Source: Leptospira alstonii serovar Sichuan str. 79601
GTDB taxonomy: Bacteria; Spirochaetota; Leptospiria; Leptospirales; Leptospiraceae
Direction: 5' to 3'
Assembly (NCBI RefSeq): GCF_000347175.1
Contig: NZ_ANIK01000054.1
Span: 1 to 13,748 of the forward strand
DNA length: 13,748 nt
This document shows positions 1 to 5,940 of the stretch, piece by piece; position 1 is the first letter of the stretch; each line of letters begins with the position of its first letter. The notes beneath the pieces are model-generated. The model had not been told where the DNA came from. It saw only the letters and a list, made by a program, of their open reading frames with translations, and made no database searches. Position numbers and translations under genes: made by a program.

Positions 1-1
1 T

Positions 2-628
2 AGGAAAAAAGGAAAGGAGGCGAGGGAAGCAACAATCGAACTTCGATTTGAAAAGCTAACGATAAAACCTCCTCAATACAAGAAATTAGAAAATATTGAT
101 ATGTATGCGTTAACCGCAACCGAGGTAGGCGGACCTCCGGAAGAATCTATCGATTGGAAATTTCTAACCACAATTCCTATTCACAATTCGGACGATGCAA
201 AAAGTATGATCGCCTATTACAAAAGCCGCTGGGGTATTGAAGTTTTCTTCAAGGTTTTAAAGTCTGGATGTAATATTGAATCTACTCAATTTAAATTTGG
301 GAATCGATTCAAAGCTTGTATTGCTGTCTGCGCTATTGTTGCTTGGAGAGTTATGATGTTAACATTCTTAGGTAGAAATATTCCAGGTTTAAAAGCATCC
401 ATCCTATTCGAGTCTTTTGAATGGAAAGGCATTTATTGTCGACTTTTTGAAACTCCGAAACCTCCTAAGGAAGAACCCGAGTTAGGAACCGTCTTACTGT
501 GGATTGCTAAATTAGGCGGGCACTTGGCTCGCAATTCCGATGCTCCTCCGGGCCCCCTTATCATTTTTAAAGGTTTTATCAGAGCTATGGAAATCGCGTT
601 TATGTTCAAATTACTCACGAAACAGTGA
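2..628 (+). pseudogene. IS4-family transposase, C-terminal part (5' end outside window)
   Basis: The reading frame is open from the first bases of the window, so this is the 3' portion of a longer transposase and not a gene starting at the internal ATG at 101. About 208 residues are present. The IS4-family Y-(2)-R-(3)-E-(6)-K signature is visible in AYYKSRWGIEVFFKVLKSG (nt about 218-262). Its Glu is the last acidic residue of the DDE catalytic triad, and the two Asp residues would lie upstream of the window. The remainder matches the usual helical C-terminus of this family. It is followed immediately by IS66 debris on the opposite strand, so the element's right end is probably lost or interrupted. 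Whether an intact copy exists cannot be judged here. The family call is fairly secure; I cannot name the IS. Confidence 0.75.
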
Positions 629-639
629 CTTGTGGGTAA

Positions 640-936
<297 letters not shown>

Positions 937-956
937 AGAAAACCCGGTGAAAATGA

Positions 957-1086
957 AACCAGAATCAAAGTGAACTTTTTAGAAAATAGATTAGACCAGA
1001 TCCTCAATCATAGACATCTGTTGTATCAAATATCGAAGAAGATAGACTGGGAAAAATTTGAGAAGTTTCGTGCAGTTGAAAAATAA
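957..1086 (+). pseudogene. IS5-like transposase N-terminal stub, frameshifted
   Basis: Translation gives NQSELFRK in one frame, a stop at 987-989, and then in the adjacent frame LDQILNHRHLLYQISKKIDW followed by EKFEKFRAVEK and a stop at 1084-1086. Removing one A from the AAAA run near 983-986 joins the halves into a continuous N-terminus. It has the pattern of IS5-family transposases (SELFR-RLDqIln-kHpLykLs-kIDW). Only about 40 residues survive of a protein normally above 300. It is too short and broken for automatic gene calling. It abuts the IS66 fragment. Confidence 0.55.
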
Positions 1087-1135
1087 GTTTCAAATGTAAT
1101 AGCCAATATAAGATTTTACACTCATTGAAAGTTTG

Positions 1136-1265
1136 TTATGAAAACTGTAAGTTGTCGAGATACTTTTTCTTAGCTAAATCTTTTGTGTCAAGGAATGTGT
1201 GTATCGGAGTTTTACCAAAACAATACTTTCCTTGATGAGTTCGTTCGTTGTTATGTGATCCGATA
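1136..1265 (-). pseudogene. IS481/IS3-like transposase C-terminal fragment
   Basis: The minus strand encodes GSHNNERTHQGKYCFGKTP, then IHTFLDTKDLAKKKYL and a stop at 1136-1138. This is the characteristic C-terminal end of integrase-core transposases of the IS481/IS3 type (HYN-eRpHQGk-c-GkTPmqtFLd---lakeK). The last Glu of the DDE triad lies near this end; whether ERTHQG supplies it here is uncertain. The frame is open further upstream to 1339, but that portion (MNVSLLLPFETKG) does not look like the family, so I regard the fragment as truncated around 1265. It is the fourth distinct IS relic in the first 1.3 kb. Confidence 0.6.
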
Positions 1266-1780
1266 CACAGGCCGTTAGTCGATCGACTTATGTACGTTAT
1301 GCCTTTCGTTTCAAATGGGAGAAGCAAAGAGACATTCAAATTACAAAAGATTCATTTAACTATGAAAAAAATGAGGCTTATTGTGGCGATATTAAATCCG
1401 AAAAAAAGTGATTTTGTGATAATATTTTGATTTGTACATCAAGTTAGCCATTAGGGAACCCACAAAGTTAATATTTTGCGAGTAGTTTAAACGCAAATTC
1501 GGACTTTTTATCCTCTGATGGACTCACAGTGTATGAATTCTGGGAATTTTTTCTAAAAATGAGGGAGTTCTCACAATGTTGGAAAGCCATTTCTTAGCGT
1601 ATTTGTAGTAAAGGTTAAGAGAGTGGATAGGTCAGGGATCTCATCACCTCCTACGATCATCCCTACATTTCATTCTTTGGAATCATCAAAAGGCGTATTT
1701 GAGGTTTATAATCCCCGATTTCAAGAATTCGCAATTTCTATAAAGTTTACAAAAAACACCTAAAATATGAAAAATGTTCA
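1266..1780. other. Intergenic region with no recognisable gene
   Basis: No convincing coding frame is seen on either strand. The open frame at 1248-1430 (+) is partly antisense to the transposase remnant and has no recognisable motif. The stretch carries two imperfect copies of a short motif, AGGGAACCCACAAAGTT (1453-1469) and AGGGAGTTCTCACAATGTT (1562-1580). It ends in the promoter of the following operon. Confidence 0.5.
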
Positions 1781-1810
1781 TTGACATTCCCGGTAAATTA
1801 TGTCTTATTT
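1781..1810 (+). promoter_or_regulatory. Putative sigma-70-type promoter of the XRE-ImmA operon
   Basis: A perfect -35 hexamer TTGACA (1781-1786) is followed after 18 bp by TTATTT (1805-1810), a moderate -10. The ATG of the next gene starts at 1816, so transcription would begin at or within a base or two of the start codon, implying a leaderless mRNA; no Shine-Dalgarno sequence precedes the ATG. GACAT (1783-1787) and ATGTC (1800-1804) form a 5-bp inverted repeat between the two hexamers. That could be an operator half-site pair for the XRE repressor encoded downstream, but it is too short to be firm. Confidence 0.45.
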
Positions 1811-1815
1811 GATCT

Positions 1816-2232
1816 ATGTTTACTGAAGGACTGACTTTAGAAGAAATCCATGAATACTCACAAAAGGAATTTCCTATGGAGTTTTTGCATAGCTTACCAT
1901 CTAAAATCCAGTTATTAACTGTTCAATATCGTGATCAAATGGCTAAAAGAAATAAATCAAAATTAATAAATAACGCAATTCCTATGAAATACCATAGCAA
2001 AATTCAGAATTTATTTCTTAAGCAAGCTCAGAAATTTGATCTCAAAGCCGACCGGAATACGCAATGGGGTATTTACCATTATGGAGTGGCAGAAACTCGT
2101 AATTGTAGGATAATTATTCGAAATTTGAAATCAGACTTTGATACAGAACTTGTGAGTAGGTTTAGTATTAAAAGCGACGCTGTGTATTATTTAATGATAA
2201 ATACTTCTTTAAAGGAAAAATCCCACTTATAA
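1816..2232 (+). CDS. Hypothetical protein, first gene of the XRE-ImmA operon, probably frameshifted
   Basis: I do not recognise this 138-aa protein. It is rich in Lys, Gln and Ser, with a helical N-terminal half (LTLEEIHEYSQKEF...QYRDQMAKRNKSKL) and a more beta-like second half (WGIYHYGVAETRNCRIIIRN). No membrane segment or signal peptide is visible. It starts with ATG at 1816 directly behind a promoter and has no Shine-Dalgarno sequence. Its last residues (EKSHL) look like out-of-frame read-through. Adding one A to the AAAAA run at 2216-2220 would continue it as EKIPLIISFNGESKG and give a protein of about 210 residues whose stop (2445-2447) overlaps the start of the next gene. So it is either a recently broken gene, a homopolymer sequencing error, or two pieces. 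Translational coupling suggests it works with the XRE-ImmA protein. Confidence 0.6.
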   Translation: MFTEGLTLEEIHEYSQKEFPMEFLHSLPSKIQLLTVQYRDQMAKRNKSKLINNAIPMKYHSKIQNLFLKQAQKFDLKADRNTQWGIYHYGVAETRNCRIIIRNLKSDFDTELVSRFSIKSDAVYYLMINTSLKEKSHL

Positions 2233-2447
2233 TTTCATTTAATGGAGAATCGAAAGGGAATGTCACTATGGGACTATATTTAAGAGATAGCGTAACTAGC
2301 GATATGATTGCTGTAAGTCCGCTATTGAAGAAAGCTAAAGAAAGTCCAAACAAAATGCTTCCTCCTGAAAAAGCACCAATAGCTCCTTTCGAGCGTCAGC
2401 CAATCCCTAAGGTAAAGTTAAGGAACGGAATGGATAGAAATGGATGA
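2233..2447 (+). pseudogene. Out-of-frame C-terminal continuation of the preceding gene
   Basis: In the frame one base behind the preceding gene, translation from about 2217 to the TGA at 2445-2447 is open and protein-like: IPLIISFNGESKGNVTMGLY, then LRDSVTSDMIAVSPLLKKAK, and a Pro-rich end (LPPEKAPIAPFERQPIPKVK). The terminal codons overlap the next gene's ATG (2440) by 8 bp in an ATGGATGA arrangement, typical of translationally coupled operon genes. That overlap would be a coincidence if the frame were not real. The only internal start near its front is ATG 2268, preceded by a weak GAAAGGGA. I therefore treat it as the displaced end of the upstream gene and not a separate protein. Confidence 0.5.
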
Positions 2448-3609
2448 GATATTCCAAGGGAAAAGAATAACGACTATTAGAGAAGCTCGCGGCATTACTA
2501 TGCGGCAACTTGCTCGTCAAATGAATGTTACTGTTACTGCTGTTCAAGCTTGGGAAACTGGAAAGTCTCAACCGATAAAGGAACACTTATTTAATCTAAC
2601 TACAAACTTAAACGTTCCTCGAAGCTATTTTTATAAACCTCTAAAGCAAGATGGGTATGTTGCATCGAATTTCTTTTTTAGAAGTCGTGCAAATACACGT
2701 ATAGTACAAAAGAAAATGGCTACTCGGCGAGTAGAATGGCTATTTGAGCTATTAGATATATTAGGGGAATACATTGTATTGCCGAATGTGCAAATATTCG
2801 GCATTTGTAAAGGGGACAGATATGATTATTCACAGCCTGAAATAGAGCAGATTGCTTTGGACGCGAGAAAAGCAATGGGACTTTCTGGAAATAATCCTAT
2901 AGAAAATATTACAAGTCTTTGCGAGAGTTCCGGCATTGTTGTCTCACAATTTATGATATCAAATTCCTTGGATGCTTTTTCCTTAATTGCGAATGTATCT
3001 GGTGAAAACAGACCATTGATATTAGTTGATACTATTAAGGATTCTCCGGGGCGTCTTAGATTTAGTATTGCTCATGAATTAGGCCATTTATTTTTACATA
3101 GAAATTTGTCGAATAATATTGTTCTAAGTGATTTACATAAAGAAATCGAAAGACAAGCGGATCAGTTTGCCGCGGCGTTTCTTCTTCCAAAGGAATTATT
3201 CACCGAGCGAGTGCATTTTCATGGTACTGCTTTAGAAGATCTTATTCAGTTAAAAAGAGAATGGCGTGTATCAATAATGGCTATTATCCATAGAATGACT
3301 GATCTTAATATAATAAAAACAGATTATGCAAGAAGGCTATACCAAAGATTATCGTATCAAGGTTATAGGAAAAAAGAACCAGGCGATGATTTTATTCCAT
3401 TTGAAGAGCCTTCATTGTTTAATTTGGCTTTTTCTACGATGGAAGAAGGTGGAATTGATCCGGTAAAACTAATTCGAGAGCGTATGACAATTCCTGGAAC
3501 GGATATTGATGATCTTATTGGAAAGAAAATTTTCGCTGAGTCTAACTTCGCGACTTCACAAGGGAAAGTTGTGTCGATTAATTTTTTAAAAGAAGCCAAA
3601 GAGGAATAA
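2440..3609 (+). CDS. XRE-family regulator fused to ImmA/IrrE zinc metallopeptidase
   Basis: This 389-aa protein has two domains. Residues about 6-65 are an XRE/Cro-type helix-turn-helix (RITTIREARGITMRQLARQM, then TAVQAWETGKSQP), which would bind operator DNA. Residues about 150-260 form an ImmA/IrrE peptidase with the zinc motif HELGH (212-216) and the downstream ERQADQFAAAFLLP block (237-250), which should hold the third zinc ligand. In this family the peptidase typically cleaves a repressor or antitoxin, as ImmA does for ImmR in ICEBs1 and IrrE does for DdrO in Deinococcus. Its own target is unknown; a self-encoded or neighbouring factor is plausible. The ATG overlaps the upstream frame by 8 bp and the next gene begins 25 bp downstream, so all are likely co-transcribed. 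The full length is typical of XRE-ImmA fusions and all key residues are present. Confidence 0.9.
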   Translation: MDEIFQGKRITTIREARGITMRQLARQMNVTVTAVQAWETGKSQPIKEHLFNLTTNLNVPRSYFYKPLKQDGYVASNFFFRSRANTRIVQKKMATRRVEWLFELLDILGEYIVLPNVQIFGICKGDRYDYSQPEIEQIALDARKAMGLSGNNPIENITSLCESSGIVVSQFMISNSLDAFSLIANVSGENRPLILVDTIKDSPGRLRFSIAHELGHLFLHRNLSNNIVLSDLHKEIERQADQFAAAFLLPKELFTERVHFHGTALEDLIQLKREWRVSIMAIIHRMTDLNIIKTDYARRLYQRLSYQGYRKKEPGDDFIPFEEPSLFNLAFSTMEEGGIDPVKLIRERMTIPGTDIDDLIGKKIFAESNFATSQGKVVSINFLKEAKEE

Positions 3610-3621
3610 TCTATTTTATTT

Positions 3622-3627
3622 GAGGAG
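3622..3627 (+). promoter_or_regulatory. Shine-Dalgarno site deciding the start of the 58-aa gene
   Basis: GAGGAG lies 7 nt before the ATG at 3635. This favours that start over the in-frame TTG at 3620, which overlaps the site itself. Confidence 0.75.
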
Positions 3628-3634
3628 AGTGAAT

Positions 3635-3811
3635 ATGGCAACGAATCCACCTAAAGGCGATGGTCATCGAAATGGACCTGTAAAAGGCAGGACGCAAGTA
3701 ATTAATCCGAAAACAGGTCTTTATGTTAAAAGAGATTCTTCAACCGGTCAGTTTATTGATGTCAAAACATCAAATCCAACACCATTTAAAGGAGTAACGA
3801 AAGAGAAGTAG
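3635..3811 (+). CDS. Small basic conserved protein downstream of XRE-ImmA
   Basis: A 58-aa protein, very rich in Lys, Gly, Thr and Pro: PKGDGHRNGPVKGRTQVINP, then KTGLYVKRDSSTGQFIDVK and a PFKGVTKEK end. From memory, small proteins with the same 'G-vkgRsQv-NPkTG-yvKRd--TGrF-dvK---PfKGVrKEK' pattern occur widely in bacteria with no assigned function; I cannot verify this here. There is no signal peptide, Cys or membrane segment, and the composition suggests a partly disordered or single-sheet, nucleic-acid- or protein-binding peptide. It follows the XRE-ImmA gene by 25 bp with its own strong ribosome-binding site, so it is probably the third member of the operon. It could be the substrate or partner of the peptidase; that is inference from position only. 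Confidence 0.75.
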   Translation: MATNPPKGDGHRNGPVKGRTQVINPKTGLYVKRDSSTGQFIDVKTSNPTPFKGVTKEK

Positions 3812-4321
3812 CATCTACTTGATCCGGTTCATACTTCGGGGTCTTGAAGAGTTTATTTGCCCGCTTATCTACGAGCGCATTCAATTTTTCCTTGTTCGCT
3901 TTGATTACACTTAGATGGAGGGCATTTGTTTGTTATTATCTCAATTTACAAAGAGAATCTTATTTCGATTCGAAAATGTAAAAGATAAGGAAGATCTATC
4001 AAAGAGAATTTAAAAAATGATTTAAAAACTGTATTCTACCCATTCAACTTCCGTTTTCAGGAAGTTTTCAGAAATGGGAAAACCTATTGAAGTTTGGAAA
4101 CAATAATTTCAAGTTGAACTACAATCTCGGAAAGTAGATATTTTCTTAGTTTAGGTTGCTCAAGATCAATTTCAATTTTTAGAAAATTATATAGACACTC
4201 AAAGGTTTCTATCTCGGCGATGTGCAATCCTTTAATTTCTTGATATTGAATATTAGAACAAAAACAAAATTCACTTTCCCTTTTCAGAATATTCTTATAT
4301 TTTCAATCTTATACTACTTGA
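3812..4321. other. Intergenic region with possible gene remnant and small repeats
   Basis: The first 110 bp (3811-3922) are less AT-rich. On the minus strand they translate to a continuous, coding-like segment (SVIKANKEKLNALVDKRANK, then LFKTPKYEPDQVDA) without a start; it could be the end of a lost gene. Beyond that nothing looks coding. There is an odd palindrome, TTTCGA-T-TCGAAA (3963-3975), and a hairpin AACTTCC-N7-GGAAGTT (4046-4066) followed by TTTT minus one base. The hairpin overlaps an 11-bp tandem repeat (4053-4063 and 4064-4074, 10 of 11 identical). Confidence 0.45.
4046..4070 (+). terminator. Possible weak intrinsic terminator
   Basis: AACTTCC (4046-4052), a 7-nt loop and GGAAGTT (4060-4066) form a perfect 7-bp stem that runs into TTTC. 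It lies about 235 bp after the last + strand gene of the XRE-ImmA operon. The U tract is short, so termination is doubtful. Confidence 0.25.
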
Positions 4322-4990
4322 TTGGATACAATTTTGAATTCAGCTCCCAAAATAATAGACTTTGTTACGTATAAAAATAATAGAAATCGGACACTGGTAG
4401 ATACAAGTAATGAATATTCAATGTTTGGAAAAGGACTCACTGATGAGACCATGAGCTATCTAACTCGAAAGTTTTCAAACCCAATCTCGGAACGGGATTA
4501 TAGAAATCTTGCAATTTTTTTGATATTAAGCCAGACGGCCTTGAGGGCGAAGGAAGCGGTGAATTTAAGATTCTCAGATTTGCTAAAAGCACCAACTAAC
4601 GAGACTCTTGCTCGATATGTAAAAAAGGGAGGGAGAATTGCTTATTCAGTTATTTCAGAAAATTGCCTTAAAGCAGTTCAAGAATACCATTCAAAATTTG
4701 ACTTGAAATCTGATTATTTCTTTTTATCTCTTCCCCTAAGAAATCAGAATTGGAGATCTAATCTTTCCACTCGTGGACTTCAGCTGATTGTGAATTCTTG
4801 GAATGTGAACACTTGTTCAGGAAAACGTGTGCACCCGCATAGTCTGCGTCATACGGCCGGTACCAAGTTATTAGAGACATCAGGCTCCATGGCTGCACAG
4901 CTCACGTTAGGGCATTCAAGTCCTATTACAACATCAAGATATTATACTAAACGATTTTATAATGCTTCAACGCACCTTACCTGGGAATAG
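4322..4990 (+). CDS. Tyrosine recombinase/integrase, catalytic domain only
   Basis: The 222-aa protein carries the tyrosine recombinase signature: catalytic Arg in TALRAKEAVNL (R75), a candidate beta-hairpin Lys in YVKKGGRIAYS (K101/K102), HPHSLRHTAGTKL (H173, R176), LGHSS (H198) and the nucleophile in TTSRYYTK (Y207 or Y208). About 40-55 residues precede the catalytic domain, so the usual N-terminal SAM-like core-binding domain (about 100 residues) is absent. The longest frame starts at TTG 4322; no Shine-Dalgarno sequence precedes it, but TATACT (4310-4315) lies just ahead, so a leaderless TTG start is possible. The alternative is ATG 4421, also without a clear site. Likely roles are integration/excision or dimer resolution of the element. 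No attachment site was identified. Confidence 0.8.
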   Translation: MDTILNSAPKIIDFVTYKNNRNRTLVDTSNEYSMFGKGLTDETMSYLTRKFSNPISERDYRNLAIFLILSQTALRAKEAVNLRFSDLLKAPTNETLARYVKKGGRIAYSVISENCLKAVQEYHSKFDLKSDYFFLSLPLRNQNWRSNLSTRGLQLIVNSWNVNTCSGKRVHPHSLRHTAGTKLLETSGSMAAQLTLGHSSPITTSRYYTKRFYNASTHLTWE

Positions 4991-5284
4991 AAAGTAAAGC
5001 TGCCTTACCTCGATACTATTTGGATCCAGGGCTGACTCAGTCTATACATCAATCAAAGCCAATCAATTCTTTTTAAAATTTTTTCTCAAAAAATTCAAAC
5101 TTTTTCCCAAGTTGATTTTGAGGAATCAGGTAGGTAAAAATTTACGGTTATTTTTGACCTTTATTTTCAGTATTCACAAATCATTGAAGAACCCTTTACT
5201 GTCCTATTCTCGATTCAATCATAGCTCACGTCACTCAAGTTTTTTCTCGTAAACTTTCCCAATAGCAGAAATTAAAGATTCTTA
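4991..5284. other. Intergenic region between recombinase and 126-aa gene
   Basis: No gene is seen. An AT-only inverted repeat, AATTTTTT-CTC-AAAAAATT (5077-5095), lies about 90 bp after the recombinase stop. It is too AT-rich to be a convincing terminator but is a candidate site of local melting or protein binding. GTAAA/TTTAC arms near 5142-5153 form a second small palindrome. Confidence 0.4.
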
Positions 5285-5665
5285 ATGAGTAGAAAGGACA
5301 AAAAAGAAGGCTGGAAAGAGTTAAGCAAAGAAGGCGTAACGCAGTTTAAGACTATTTTAAGCGCCATAGAAAAGTTCCAGAGCTTCGCCTTACGATCTGA
5401 GACTACTAAAGGTTCTCCTTGGGATTTCAAGCTAGATCTATTGAAAGCTAAGGAATGTAGAGTTTACGTTAAGGCTACTGAGGATAATCATGTTTTCCTG
5501 ATCTATGCAGAAATTATTGAAAATGAAAAAGTTCGTCGGAATGAATTTATTTTTATAGATGGTATTCAAGAGGCTCGGGATGTTTTTGAAAGGGAAGGGG
5601 ACTTGACTCATCCAGTATTTAAGATCAATTGTTTGAATGATATTTTTCGAGATTATACAATGTAA
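5285..5665 (+). CDS. Hypothetical protein, 126 aa
   Basis: No family is recognised. The N-terminus is highly charged ([20 protein letters not shown]), followed by a helix with aromatic residues ([16 protein letters not shown]) and then an alternating pattern suggesting a small beta-sheet ([36 protein letters not shown]). No membrane segment, signal peptide or Cys-based metal site is seen. The ATG at 5285 is the first in frame; the preceding bases contain only a poor ribosome-binding site. Codon use and amino-acid composition look like a genuine gene. It stands alone on the + strand, converging on the helicase gene across a structured 275-bp spacer. Small accessory proteins of this size are common on plasmids and phages, but nothing in the sequence fixes a role. 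Confidence 0.65.
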   Translation: MSRKDKKEGWKELSKEGVTQFKTILSAIEKFQSFALRSETTKGSPWDFKLDLLKAKECRVYVKATEDNHVFLIYAEIIENEKVRRNEFIFIDGIQEARDVFEREGDLTHPVFKINCLNDIFRDYTM

Positions 5666-5711
5666 AAAGGGATTCTCATTTCAAAAAAGACGATATTATC
5701 CCTCTATAATG

Positions 5712-5768
5712 GGTGGAGCAGACGATTCCTTAAATATTAAGACAAATTTACAAAAGATCTACTCCACC
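5712..5768. repeat. Hairpin A with arms related to hairpin B
   Basis: GGTGGAGCAGA (5712-5722) and TCTACTCCACC (5758-5768) are inverted repeats with one mismatch in 11, and TATA flanks both outer ends. The left arm continues as CGATTC. That gives a 17-bp motif, GGTGGAGCAGACGATTC, nearly identical to the arms of hairpin B. Confidence 0.7.
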
Positions 5769-5840
5769 TATACTTTCCTTTTCCTTACAAATAAACGATC
5801 TTCACACTTGCTCCAATTGGGAGTAATACTTCATTTTGTT

Positions 5841-5906
5841 AGGGGGAGTAGACAATTCGTAAAATTCTATAATTATGTAAAAAAATAAGAATCGTCTCCT
5901 CCCCCT
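5841..5906. repeat. Hairpin B, 18-bp inverted repeat
   Basis: AGGGGGAGTAGACAATTC (5841-5858) and GAATCGTCTCCTCCCCCT (5889-5906) are inverted repeats with 16 of 18 bases pairing, separated by a 30-bp AT-rich loop. No T tract follows either arm, so it is not a standard intrinsic terminator, although it lies between two convergent genes. The arms share GG-GGAG-AGAC-ATTC with hairpin A. Confidence 0.75.
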
Positions 5907-5940
5907 CTTCTGATTTGAAAGATCAATTACAGAATTTTGA

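Noticed and set aside
1248..1430. 60-codon + strand frame
   Set aside because: It overlaps the IS481-like remnant in antisense, has no ribosome-binding site and no recognisable motif.
2168..2353. 61-codon minus-strand frame
   Set aside because: It is antisense to the displaced C-terminal part of the XRE-ImmA operon's first gene, which is better supported by its overlap with the next gene.
3635..3811. TTG at 3620 as the start of the small protein
   Set aside because: It overlaps the GAGGAG ribosome-binding site that is ideally placed for the ATG at 3635.
5637..5888. 83-codon + strand frame
   Set aside because: It begins inside the 126-aa gene and runs through both hairpins; its composition is not protein-like and it has no start site.
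5889..5906. Hairpin B as an intrinsic terminator of the helicase gene
   Set aside because: The stem is strong but the loop is 30 nt and no T tract follows in either direction, so it is kept as a repeat instead.
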